In this document: positions 42,896 to 51,979 of the stretch, one piece after another
Position numbering within the stretch: the first letter of the stretch is position 1
Layout of the letters: each line of letters opens with the position of its first letter
Source of the DNA: Gammaproteobacteria bacterium MFB021
GTDB taxonomy: Bacteria > Pseudomonadota > Gammaproteobacteria > Pseudomonadales > Halomonadaceae
Length of the DNA stretch: 64,000 nucleotides
NCBI GenBank assembly: GCA_000737985.1
Contig: JNVT01000051.1
Coordinates: 1-64,000, forward strand
Direction of reading: 5' to 3'
Program-made: the position numbers and the translations under genes
The notes under the pieces: model-generated
Told to the model about the DNA's origin: nothing
The model's input: only the letters and a program-made list of their open reading frames with translations
Database searches by the model: none

Positions 42896-44233
42896 TTACT
42901 TGGAACCGGCTTGCTCGGTGCGGGCTTGCCACTCGGTCTGCAGGGCGTCCAGGGTGCGGTCGATCTGTTCGCGGGTGTGCTCGCAGTTGAGGAAGAAGCG
43001 TAGACGGGCACTCTTTTCCGGTACCGCCGGATGAAGGATCGGCTGCACGTTGATGTCGTGCTTGAGCAGGGCGTCGGAGAGACCGGCGGCGAGCACCGAG
43101 CTGCCGACGATGATCGGCACCACGGCGACGCCGATGCTGTCGCCGATGTCGAAACCGCGCGCCTTGGCTTGCTCGAGGAAGTAGCCCGAGATGGTGTGCA
43201 GGTCACGCAGACGCTGCGGCTCCTCTTTCATCACCGCGAGCGCGGCGAGCGAGGGCGCGGCGACCTGAGCCGGCATGCCCACGCTGTAGAGAAAGCCGGG
43301 TGCAAAGTAGCGCAGCATCTCGACCAGTTCGCGACAGCCGGCGATATAACCCCCGCAGCCGGACATCGTCTTGGAGAGTGTGCCCATCCAGATATCGACG
43401 TCGGTTGACGCGACCTGGCAGTGCTCGCGCAGCCCCAGGCCGGTGTCGCCCATCACGGCGAAGGAGTGCGCCTCGTCGACCATCAGCCACGCCTGGTGGC
43501 GCTGTTTGATCTCGACGAAGCGCTTCAGATCGGGGGCGTCGCCATCCATGCTGTAGAGCCCTTCGATCACCACCAGCACACGCTCGAACTGCCCGCGATG
43601 GCGTGCCAGCAGGGCTTCCAGTGCCGCCGGGTCGTTATGGGCGAAACTCATCCGCCGCGCGCCGGAGAGCTGCGCGCCCACCAGGGTGCTGTTGTGGATG
43701 TACTCGTCATGCAGCACTAGGTCCTTGGGTCCGAGCAGATAGCCCAGGGTCGAGACGTTGGTGGCGTGGCCGCTGACGAACACCACTGCGTTCTCGACCT
43801 CGTAGGTCTCGGCGATGGCGCGTTCCAGCTCGTGGTGGATGGGGCGCTCGCCGGAGACCGGGCGGCTCGCCGAGACCGAGCTGCCGTAGCGCTCCAGCGC
43901 TTCGATGCCGGCCTGGATCACCTTGGGGTGGTGGGCCAGCCCAAGATAGTTGTAGCTGGCGAAGTTGATGCACTCGCGCCCGCCGATGGTAGTGGTGGCC
44001 CCGGCGGTGCCTTCGTGAACCTTGAAGAAGGGGTCGGGGATACCCAGCCGCTGGCCGCCTTCACGCATCAGCTTCAACTGCTGATAGCCGGGGTGGCGGT
44101 CGAAACGGGTAAAGCGTTCATCCACGCCGGCGCCCGCGGCGCGCGAGCTGGGTGCGTCACCCGCCGGGCGCTGCTGGCGCCGCTGGCGGGCCTGGTCGAG
44201 CAGGCGCTGCTTGAGCGTATCGGACTGACTCAC
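42896..44233 (-). CDS. rkpG: Alpha-oxoamine synthase (KBL/AONS/SPT family), RkpG-like
   Basis: A PLP enzyme that condenses an acyl thioester with an amino acid, losing CO2, to give an aminoketone. The PLP lysine is Lys288 in GTLSKTMSGCGG; the aspartate and histidine of VDEAHSFAVMGDTGLG and the stacking histidine in VSGHATN are present. 445 residues, with an N-terminal extension of about 65 residues relative to AONS. It overlaps the PKS gene by four bases (GTGA, GTG start), so the two are translated together. The PKS has no thioesterase, and this enzyme is the natural off-loading partner. Sinorhizobium RkpG belongs to the same family and follows RkpA. The amino acid substrate (Ser, Ala or Gly) is unknown. 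Confidence 0.88.
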   Translation of the reverse strand: MSQSDTLKQRLLDQARQRRQQRPAGDAPSSRAAGAGVDERFTRFDRHPGYQQLKLMREGGQRLGIPDPFFKVHEGTAGATTTIGGRECINFASYNYLGLAHHPKVIQAGIEALERYGSSVSASRPVSGERPIHHELERAIAETYEVENAVVFVSGHATNVSTLGYLLGPKDLVLHDEYIHNSTLVGAQLSGARRMSFAHNDPAALEALLARHRGQFERVLVVIEGLYSMDGDAPDLKRFVEIKQRHQAWLMVDEAHSFAVMGDTGLGLREHCQVASTDVDIWMGTLSKTMSGCGGYIAGCRELVEMLRYFAPGFLYSVGMPAQVAAPSLAALAVMKEEPQRLRDLHTISGYFLEQAKARGFDIGDSIGVAVVPIIVGSSVLAAGLSDALLKHDINVQPILHPAVPEKSARLRFFLNCEHTREQIDRTLDALQTEWQARTEQAGSK

Positions 44234-47200
44234 GGTGTGCTCTCTCCGGCTGCTTGCCCATCCTGCAGCTCGCTGACCCCGTGGCGGGCCGCGAGACTGC
44301 TGATCGATTCGTCTTCACTCTCGCTGTCGTTGCCTTCGCCGCGCAGCTTGTGCATCAGATAGTCGCACAGCTTGGCCAGGGTGCCGGCCTCGCTGAGTAC
44401 CATCACCGGGACCTGAATGCCCAGGCGTGACTCCAGCGCGGTGACCAGCTCGACCCCCATCAGCGAATCGAAGCCCATGTCGTAGACCGACTTGTGGATG
44501 TCGATCTTCTCTTCATCGATCAACAGAATCTTGGCGAGTTCCTTGCTGAGGACACCGATCAGGGTGTCGTAGAGCGCTTCCGGCTCCAGACTGGCGAGCA
44601 GCTGCTGCAGGTCGTCGTCGCCTTCGCTGCCGCTGTCGTCGCTGGCGCTGCGCGCGATCTCGCGGTAGCGCGGCGTCTCCGCCGTGGGCAGGAAGCGTGC
44701 CAGCGCGCGCCACTCCAGCTCGAGCACGCCGAGCGCGGCGACATCGGCCACCAGCATGCGTTCGAGCACGTCGAGGGCATCACGCGAAGTGAGCGCTTCG
44801 CCGCCCAGGCGCTCCTGCAGGCTGTCGCGGGTCTGGGTATGCCGCGCCAGGAAGCCGACATCCTCGATCGCACCCCAGCGCACCACGGTGGCGGGACGGC
44901 CCTGGGCGCGTCGCTGTGCGCCGAACGCTTCCAGCCAGTGGTTGGCGGCCACGTAGCTGGCCTGGCCGGGGTTACCGAACAGCGTTGTCGCGGAGGAGTA
45001 GACCACGAAGAAGTCGAGCGGATCATCGACGGTCAGTGCATCCAGATGACGCGCGCCGTCGAGCTTGGGTGCCATCGCACGGTGCACCCGCTCGGCGTCG
45101 AGATTGCGGATCAGGCCGTCGTCGATCACCGTGGCGGCGTGCACGATACCCTTGATCGGGCCCAGGGCATCGCGGGCGGTATCGAGCACTGCGCGCAGGG
45201 CTTCGGCATCGGTCACGTCGCAGGCTTCGGCGCGTACGCTTATGCCCGCGGCCTGCAGGCGTGTCACGCCGGCCTGGGCCTCTTCGGTGGTGGCGCCGCG
45301 GCGGCCCAGCAGCAGCAGCTTGCGCGCCCCCTTGGCGGCCAGCCACTCGGCGGTGGCGAGGCCGAAGCCACCCAGCCCGCCGGTGACCACGTAGGTCGCG
45401 GCGGCATCCAGGCTGAGCGTGAGGTCGTCACCGGGCGTCGGGGCGATCTGCGGCGGGCGCTCGTAGGTGACCACCACCTTGCCGATCTGGCGCGCCTGCT
45501 GCATGTAGCGGAAGGCCTCGACCACCCGGTCGCTGCCGAAGGCGGTGTAGGGCAGCGGGGCCAGAGTGCCGTCGGCGAACAGCGCCATCATCTCGCCGAA
45601 CAGTTCGCCGGTCAGACGCGGCAGCTCACGCATCAGCTGGTCGGAGTCGACCCCGAAGTAGCTCAGGTTGTTGCGGAACGGACGCAGCCCGACCTTGGTG
45701 TTCTCGTAGAAGTCGCGCTTACCCAGTTCGATGAAACGGCCGAACGGATTGAGCACGCGCAGGTTCTGGTTGATCGCTTCGCCGGCCAGCGAATTGAGCA
45801 CCACGTCGACCCCGCGGCCATCACCGCCGTTGTCTGTCGAGAGGTCGTGCAGGATCTCTTCGGCGAAGGTCAGGCTGCGCGAATCGTAGAGCCGCTCCAC
45901 GCCCATCAGGCGCAGGAAGTCGCGCTTTTCCGCCGAGCCGACCGTGGCGTAGATCTCGGCGCCCAGCCAGCGGCCGATCTGGATCGCGGCCAGGCCCACG
46001 CCGCCGGCGGCACCGTGGATCAGCAGGCGCTCGCCCGGCTGTACGCGAGCCAGATGCTTGAGCGAGTAGTAGACGGTGAAGAAGGTAGTGGGGATGGTCG
46101 CCGCGGCGGCGTAGCCGATCTCTGCCGGAATCGCGGCGACGGCGTTGGCGTCGGCGATCAGGCGGTCGCTGAAGCTCGCCGGACCGAAGCCGACCACGGC
46201 GTCACCGGGTTTGAGCGGGCTGTCGGCATCGCCGACCCGCACCACCTCGCCGGCGAACTCCAGCCCCAGGGTGGGGCCGGCGAAACCGTTCTCGATCGCC
46301 TCGTCCGAGAGCAGGCCAAGCGCATACATCACGTCGCGGAAATTGAGCCCAGTGGCCTTGACCGCTACCTCGACCTGACCTGCCTGGGGCGCGGCCAGCG
46401 TATGCGGCTGCCAGCGCAGATGGCGCAGCTGGCCAGGCAGTTCGAAGCCCAGGCTGACCGCATGGCCGGCGCCGATCTCGCGCTGCTCGGCTTCGTTGAC
46501 GCTGCCGGGCGCGGGCTCGAGGCCGAGACGCGGCACCCAGCGCGCACCCTCGGCGTCGAGCACGATCTCGCTCTCGTCATCCGGCATTTCCAGCTCGAAC
46601 AGCAGGGCATCGAGCAGCGCGTCGTTGGTCGCTGCGTTGGCCGGCAGATCGAGTAGCCGCACCTGGCGGCTGCCGGCCTCGTTCTGCAATGAGCGGCCGA
46701 AGCCCCACAACGCCGCATCTTCGGGCGGCCTGGACCGACCTGCCGCGTCTTCGGGCGGCATGAACCGACCAGCCGCGTCTTTGGGCGGCATGAACCGGCC
46801 AGCCGCGTCTTCGGGCGGCATGAACCGGGCGCTCTGGGTATCCATCGCGCCCAATGTGACGCCGACGCCCTGGGTGATCAGCCACAGTGATGCCTCGCTG
46901 CCACTGGCCTCGAGACTCTGCAACCACTGCATGGCGAGCACGCAGCGTGTCTCGGCGTCGCTGCCGAGGCCACGCAGATCGACCACTTGGGTCGCGGCGA
47001 CCTCGGCGAGCAGTGCCGCCGGTTCACCATCATCGCGCCGTGAAACCGTCTCTTCGAGGGCGTTCAGGCGCGCTTCCAGCGCGCTGGCGAGAGGCCGCGA
47101 GGTGGCGTCGTTCAGGATCAGCCAGTGCGCCGGTGCGTGCTCGGTGCGCTCGCCGTTGTCATCACTCAGCGCGGCGCTGGTCAGCGGCGGCTGGGCAGCC

Positions 47201-50200
47201 AGTAGCACCAGCCCGCCGTGGTCGCTCTCCAGCGTATGCGTGGCGATCCCGCGGTAGCCGAGCATGTCGAGCTGCTCGCGCACCTCGGTGAGCGTCGCCG
47301 GCAGGGCGTCGTCTTCCAGGGCCAGCGACAGGAAGCTGCGCCAGTCGCTGTCGTCCTGGGCCAGCAGTGCGATCTGCGCGTCCTCCGCGAGCTGCTGCGG
47401 CAGCGTACGCAGCAGGGCGGCGGTCTCCTCGCGCGTGCCGTCGAGGGTGATCAGCGCCACCGTCGCCCCGATATCGGCGGCGGCCGCGTCGCTGGCGATC
47501 AGCTCGACCCGCGCGTCCTGCTCGGCCAGCGCCTCGGCCTCCTGGCGGGCACTGTCGCGCAGGGGCAGGAAGCGGAACGCCGCGCGATCACCGGGGATAC
47601 CCTGGAGCAGGCGCTCGCCCAGCTGCGGCCGCGATGCCGCTGCCTCGAGCACGATCAGCCGCTGCTGCGGTGGCAGCAGCTGCAGCGAGAGCTGGTACTG
47701 CGCCTGCCAGGTGTCGGCCAGCGCGAACCAGCCGCGTTCCCCCACACTGGCCTGGATCAGCCGGGTCATGCGTGCGCTGTCCAGACCCAGGCTTTCGGCG
47801 TCGAGCTGGCCGTCGAGCCACTCGGCCAAATGCAGGCCCAGCCGGCCGACGCTGTGAGTCAGGGCAGCGTAGTCGGGGTAGTCGCGGATCAGCAGATTCC
47901 AGATCGTGGCGGCGTCGATCTCCTCCGCCTCGCGCAGCTGCCAGCCGGCATCGGTCTGGTTGACCACGCCGCTGGCCACGGCAAGCTTGATCAGGTGCTG
48001 GCGGCGCTGGCGCAGATCGGGCGCGCCGCTGTCGAAGCGGGCCTGGGGTAGCTGGCCGTCGGCATCGGCATGCGGACGCAGCGCCTGATCGAGGAAGCTC
48101 GCGACCAGCGTATCGAGCAGCGGCGCGACCTCGTCGGCGTAGCGGCCGCCGGTCACTTCGCGGTAGCGCGTCTGCAACTCGTTCAGGGCGAGCTCGGCGC
48201 TGGCATCATCCAGCGGCAGGCTGGCGGCTTCCCGCGGCGCCGGCACCAGGCGGTGGTCGAGATAGCTCAGTCGGTGCTGGGGTGCATGGCGCAGGCGTGC
48301 GGCCTTGAAGCGTGCGCCCTCTACCACGGCGATGGCCTGGCCGTCGGCGGCGTAGAGCGCGACTTCGGCGCACAGCGAGTGCGGCGCCCGGCTGGTGAGG
48401 CGCACCTCCATCCACGCCGGCGGTGCGGCGTCGAGGCGCAGCTGCAGCCGCTCCAGGCGTACCGGCACGAAGGCCATGCCGCCAGCGGCGGCGAGTTCGT
48501 CGGCCAGCAGTGGGATGAACAGCTGGAAGGCGCTATCGAGGATCCCCGGCGCGAGCAGACAGTCGCGCTGCCCCTCGGCGATCGCCGGCGGCAGGTCGAT
48601 GCGACCCAGGGCGCGGCCATCCTCGAGCCAGATGGCATCGATGGCCTGAAAGCCGGGGCCGTAGTCGAGCCCGACATGGGCCGCCATTGCCAGATGGCGG
48701 TCGCGGCTGATGTCCGGAGCTCGCTGGGGCAGGCCAGCGCCGCGACGGCTCAGCAGCAGGCCGCGGGTCTGGGCGGCGATACGCGCGCGGGCATTGAGGG
48801 TCCAGGCATCGTCACTGGCCGGCTCGCGGGTCTGCAGGGTGAGGCTGCCATCGCCTTCGTCGAGCTCGAGCAGCAGCTTCTTGCCGTGGCTAGCGTCGAG
48901 CAGCAGCGGGCTCAGGATCTCGAGCGCCTCGATATCCAGCAGCGGGCTGGCCTTCCAGGCGCTGGCGGCGGCCAGCGCCAGCTCGGCGAAGCCGGCACCC
49001 GGGAACACTGTGGCCTCGCCGACCCGGTGATCGGCCAGCCACGGCAGGCGCCGGGTATCGAGCTGGCTCTCCCAGGCCCAGCCCTGGCGGGCGAGACGGT
49101 AGCCGAGCAGCGGGTGTTCGTAATGGCGCGCCATCAGCCCCTGGGCATCGCCGGTGGGGCTGACCCAGTAGTGCTCGCGCTGCCAGGGGTAGTGGGGCAG
49201 GTCGACGAAGCTGCCGACCACCGGGAACCAGTGGCGCGGTGACACGCTGCCGCTGGCGAGCAGCCCGGCGAGGCTGGCTTCGACGGCGCTTGAGCCATCG
49301 TCGCCGCGGGCCAGCGTGCCGAGCACGCAGCCCGGCTGGGCGTCGGCGGCAAGGGCGTCGCTGAGGTAGCGGCGCAGGATCGGCTGGGCGCCGATCTCGA
49401 CGAAAGTACGCGCGCCGTCGGCGATCAGAGCGTCGATGGCGGGAGCGAACTGCACCGGTTCGCGGATATTGCGCCACCAGTAGTCGGCGCCCAGCTCGCG
49501 GCCGGGCAGCCGCGTGCCGGAGACGGTGGAGTAGAACGCCAGCTCGCCGTCATTGGGTGTCAGGTGCCCCAGGGCATCGATCAGCGGGGCGCGAATCGGG
49601 TCCATCGCCGGGCTGTGGAAGGCGTAGTCCAGCGGCAGGCGCTTGGCGAAGATGCGCTCGGCGGTGAGCGCGCTCTCCAGGTGCGTCAATGCCTCGGCCG
49701 GGCCGGCCAGGGTCACGCCCTTGGCGCTGTTGACCCCGGCGATCACGATCTCGGCGTACTCGGGGGCGGCGAGCCAGCTCTGCATCGCCTCCGCGCCGAG
49801 GCCCACGGCGCTCATCTCGCCGCTGCCGCGGGTGCGGCCCTGGCCGGCGCTGCGGTGGAAGATCACGCTGACCGCCGTTTCCAGCGTCAGCGCACCGCAG
49901 GCCCAGGCGGCGGCGACTTCGCCCACGCTGTGCCCGGTGACCGCCGCCGGATGCACGCCTTCGGCGGCCAACAGCCGGGTCAGCCCCACCTGCAGCGCAA
50001 ACAGCGCCGGCTGGGCGATCTCGGTGCGCGCCAGGCGATCCTCGCCTGAACTCTCGTTGGCTTGATTGGTGCCCTCGAGCTCAGCGCGCAGGGAGAAGTC
50101 GGCGTGGCGCTTAAACAGCGCATCCACCTCATCGATGGCGGCGGAGAATACCGCTGACTCCGTCAGCAGCGTCTGTCCCATGCGCTCCCACTGACAGCCG

Positions 50201-51798
50201 TTGCCGGTATACACGAATACCGGGCCGTGGCCGTCGTCGACACGTTCGACGCTGGCGCTGCCGGGAACACTCTCGCCGGCGGCCAGGGCATCCAGGCGGG
50301 TGATCGCGTCTTCCGCGCTGGCGCTGAACAGCACCGCGGCATGGGGGTGGGCCTCGCGACGGAAAGCCAGGCTGTAGGCGGTGTCGTAGAAGGCCTCGGG
50401 GTGGCTAGTCAGGGTGGCGCTCAGCCGGCTGGCGAATTCGCGCAGCGCCTCGGGGCTGCGCGCGCTCAGACACAGCGGTAGCCGGCGAGCGGCGCTATCG
50501 GCGGCCGCCGGCTGAGCCGGCGTGGGTGCCGATTGCAGCAGCACATGGGCGTTGGCGCCACCGAAGCCGAACGAGTTGACGCCGATCGTCAACGTGCCCT
50601 CGGCCCTGAGGCGGCGGGGCTTGTCGACGATCTCCAGGTTCCAGCCATCGAGATCGATGCGCGGGTTGACCTGGCGGATACCGATGGTCGCCGGGACTTC
50701 GCGCTCACGCAGGGCGTAGATCGCCTTGGCCAGGCCGGCGACCCCAGACGCCGTCTCCAGGTGGCCGAGGTTCGACTTGACCGAGCCGATGGGCAGCGGC
50801 TCGCGCCGCTGCTGGCCGATCGCCGCGCCGATGGCACGGGTCTCCAGCGGGTCGCCGACCGCGGTGCCGGTGCCGTGGGCCTCGAGGTAGTCGATATCGT
50901 CCGGGGTGAGGCCGGCACGCGCCAGGGTCTGGCGCATCAGCGCCACCTGGGCGTCGGCATTGGGTACGGTCAGACCCTTCTTGTAGCCGTCGGTATTGAC
51001 CCCGCTGCCGGCGACCACGGCGAGGATGCGATCGCCATCGGCCACCGCCTTGTCATAATCCTTGAGCAGGAAGACGCCGCCGCCTTCGGAGCGCACGTAG
51101 CCATCGCCGTTGGCATCGAAGACCTGACAGCGCCCGGTGGGCGAGAGCATGCTCGCCTTGGAGAAGATGATGAAGCCGAACGGATGCAGGTGCAGGCTGA
51201 TCCCGCCGGCCAGAGCGATTTCGGTCTCGCCGCTGCGGATCGACTGGCACGCCTGGTGAAAAGCGACCAGTGACGACGAGCAGGCGGTATCCATCGACAT
51301 GCTCGGCCCGTGGAGGTCGAACAGATAGGAGATACGGTTGGAGGCGATGCTCGAGGTGTTGCCGGTGGCGGTCGAGGTATCGATCGCCGACATGTCGTCG
51401 GCCATACGATAGGAGTAATCGAGACTGGCGACGCCGATGAACACCCCGCACTGGCTGCCACGCAGGTGCTGCGGGGGAATGCCGGCGTCCTCCATCGCTT
51501 CCCAGGTCATCTCCAGCAGCAGGCGCTGCTGCGGGTCCATCTGCGCCGCCTCGCGCGGAGAGATGCCGAAGAACGCCGCATCGAAGCCGGAGACGTCGCC
51601 CAGGCTGCCGGCGGCGAAGGTGTAGCTGGTGCCGGGGTGGTGCTTGTCGGGGTGGCGATAGACCTCATGGTCCCAGCGGTCCGCGGCAACCGTGGTGACC
51701 AGGTCTTCGCCGCTCTTGAGCGCTTGCCAGAAACGTTCTGAAGTCGGGGCGCTCGGGAAACGATGAGCCGCGCCGATGATGGCAACGCGTTGGGTCAT
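44230..51798 (-). CDS. rkpA: Type I fully reducing polyketide/fatty acid synthase, RkpA-like
   Basis: A 2522-residue single module: ketosynthase (about 1-430; Cys173 in DTACSSS), acyltransferase (about 540-860; Ser624 in GHSVGE), dehydratase (about 895-1180; His924 in DHRVGEATVFPG), a degenerate methyltransferase-like and structural region (about 1250-1750), enoyl reductase (about 1790-2100; IHGAAGGVG near 1928), ketoreductase (about 2130-2320; TGGLGGFG near 2140) and one acyl carrier domain (Ser2445 in GFDSL). No thioesterase. A full reductive loop used iteratively would give a saturated long acyl chain. Expected analogues are Sinorhizobium RkpA, required for a lipid in K-antigen capsule production, and fumonisin-type PKS. 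Start ATG has AAAGGAG upstream. A 30-base tandem repeat lies inside (46711-46830). Confidence 0.93.
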   Translation of the reverse strand: MTQRVAIIGAAHRFPSAPTSERFWQALKSGEDLVTTVAADRWDHEVYRHPDKHHPGTSYTFAAGSLGDVSGFDAAFFGISPREAAQMDPQQRLLLEMTWEAMEDAGIPPQHLRGSQCGVFIGVASLDYSYRMADDMSAIDTSTATGNTSSIASNRISYLFDLHGPSMSMDTACSSSLVAFHQACQSIRSGETEIALAGGISLHLHPFGFIIFSKASMLSPTGRCQVFDANGDGYVRSEGGGVFLLKDYDKAVADGDRILAVVAGSGVNTDGYKKGLTVPNADAQVALMRQTLARAGLTPDDIDYLEAHGTGTAVGDPLETRAIGAAIGQQRREPLPIGSVKSNLGHLETASGVAGLAKAIYALREREVPATIGIRQVNPRIDLDGWNLEIVDKPRRLRAEGTLTIGVNSFGFGGANAHVLLQSAPTPAQPAAADSAARRLPLCLSARSPEALREFASRLSATLTSHPEAFYDTAYSLAFRREAHPHAAVLFSASAEDAITRLDALAAGESVPGSASVERVDDGHGPVFVYTGNGCQWERMGQTLLTESAVFSAAIDEVDALFKRHADFSLRAELEGTNQANESSGEDRLARTEIAQPALFALQVGLTRLLAAEGVHPAAVTGHSVGEVAAAWACGALTLETAVSVIFHRSAGQGRTRGSGEMSAVGLGAEAMQSWLAAPEYAEIVIAGVNSAKGVTLAGPAEALTHLESALTAERIFAKRLPLDYAFHSPAMDPIRAPLIDALGHLTPNDGELAFYSTVSGTRLPGRELGADYWWRNIREPVQFAPAIDALIADGARTFVEIGAQPILRRYLSDALAADAQPGCVLGTLARGDDGSSAVEASLAGLLASGSVSPRHWFPVVGSFVDLPHYPWQREHYWVSPTGDAQGLMARHYEHPLLGYRLARQGWAWESQLDTRRLPWLADHRVGEATVFPGAGFAELALAAASAWKASPLLDIEALEILSPLLLDASHGKKLLLELDEGDGSLTLQTREPASDDAWTLNARARIAAQTRGLLLSRRGAGLPQRAPDISRDRHLAMAAHVGLDYGPGFQAIDAIWLEDGRALGRIDLPPAIAEGQRDCLLAPGILDSAFQLFIPLLADELAAAGGMAFVPVRLERLQLRLDAAPPAWMEVRLTSRAPHSLCAEVALYAADGQAIAVVEGARFKAARLRHAPQHRLSYLDHRLVPAPREAASLPLDDASAELALNELQTRYREVTGGRYADEVAPLLDTLVASFLDQALRPHADADGQLPQARFDSGAPDLRQRRQHLIKLAVASGVVNQTDAGWQLREAEEIDAATIWNLLIRDYPDYAALTHSVGRLGLHLAEWLDGQLDAESLGLDSARMTRLIQASVGERGWFALADTWQAQYQLSLQLLPPQQRLIVLEAAASRPQLGERLLQGIPGDRAAFRFLPLRDSARQEAEALAEQDARVELIASDAAAADIGATVALITLDGTREETAALLRTLPQQLAEDAQIALLAQDDSDWRSFLSLALEDDALPATLTEVREQLDMLGYRGIATHTLESDHGGLVLLAAQPPLTSAALSDDNGERTEHAPAHWLILNDATSRPLASALEARLNALEETVSRRDDGEPAALLAEVAATQVVDLRGLGSDAETRCVLAMQWLQSLEASGSEASLWLITQGVGVTLGAMDTQSARFMPPEDAAGRFMPPKDAAGRFMPPEDAAGRSRPPEDAALWGFGRSLQNEAGSRQVRLLDLPANAATNDALLDALLFELEMPDDESEIVLDAEGARWVPRLGLEPAPGSVNEAEQREIGAGHAVSLGFELPGQLRHLRWQPHTLAAPQAGQVEVAVKATGLNFRDVMYALGLLSDEAIENGFAGPTLGLEFAGEVVRVGDADSPLKPGDAVVGFGPASFSDRLIADANAVAAIPAEIGYAAAATIPTTFFTVYYSLKHLARVQPGERLLIHGAAGGVGLAAIQIGRWLGAEIYATVGSAEKRDFLRLMGVERLYDSRSLTFAEEILHDLSTDNGGDGRGVDVVLNSLAGEAINQNLRVLNPFGRFIELGKRDFYENTKVGLRPFRNNLSYFGVDSDQLMRELPRLTGELFGEMMALFADGTLAPLPYTAFGSDRVVEAFRYMQQARQIGKVVVTYERPPQIAPTPGDDLTLSLDAAATYVVTGGLGGFGLATAEWLAAKGARKLLLLGRRGATTEEAQAGVTRLQAAGISVRAEACDVTDAEALRAVLDTARDALGPIKGIVHAATVIDDGLIRNLDAERVHRAMAPKLDGARHLDALTVDDPLDFFVVYSSATTLFGNPGQASYVAANHWLEAFGAQRRAQGRPATVVRWGAIEDVGFLARHTQTRDSLQERLGGEALTSRDALDVLERMLVADVAALGVLELEWRALARFLPTAETPRYREIARSASDDSGSEGDDDLQQLLASLEPEALYDTLIGVLSKELAKILLIDEEKIDIHKSVYDMGFDSLMGVELVTALESRLGIQVPVMVLSEAGTLAKLCDYLMHKLRGEGNDSESEDESISSLAARHGVSELQDGQAAGESTP
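46711..46830 (-). repeat. Four 30-bp tandem repeats inside the PKS gene
   Basis: Four units of exactly 30 bases (46711-46740, 46741-46770, 46771-46800, 46801-46830) encode RFMPPEDAAG-type decapeptides around PKS residues 1657-1696, with small variations (MPPKDAAG; RSRPPEDAA). They sit just before ALWGFGRSLQ, a conserved segment preceding the enoyl reductase. Units keep the frame, so copy number can vary without inactivating the enzyme. Confidence 0.92.
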
Positions 51799-51979
51799 TG
51801 GGACTCCTTTCTCCGTAGCCTGGGGCTACGCCTTGCTATTGTTGCGTCATCGCCGGGGCGCCTGCGCTATCGTGATGTCCGCGATAGCCTTGGAGGGCGC
51901 CCCTGGGGCATCCACGTCCTTGGCGCAGCGCTGCGCCCGATTGGCGTCTCGCCGCCATGATTGCCCGTCGATTGCCTGC

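Noticed and set aside
42881-42910. 15-bp duplication across the oxoamine synthase stop codon as a functional site
   Set aside because: It is a simple direct duplication with no symmetry or match to a known site; mentioned only within the intergenic entry.
42896-44233. Housekeeping 2-amino-3-ketobutyrate CoA ligase (kbl) with tdh
   Set aside because: No threonine dehydrogenase follows; the gene overlaps the PKS by four bases and has an extra N-terminal region, so a role in PKS off-loading is more likely.
44494-46656. Long plus-strand open frame (720 codons) within the PKS
   Set aside because: Antisense shadow of the PKS reductase domains; no recognisable domain and no ribosome site.
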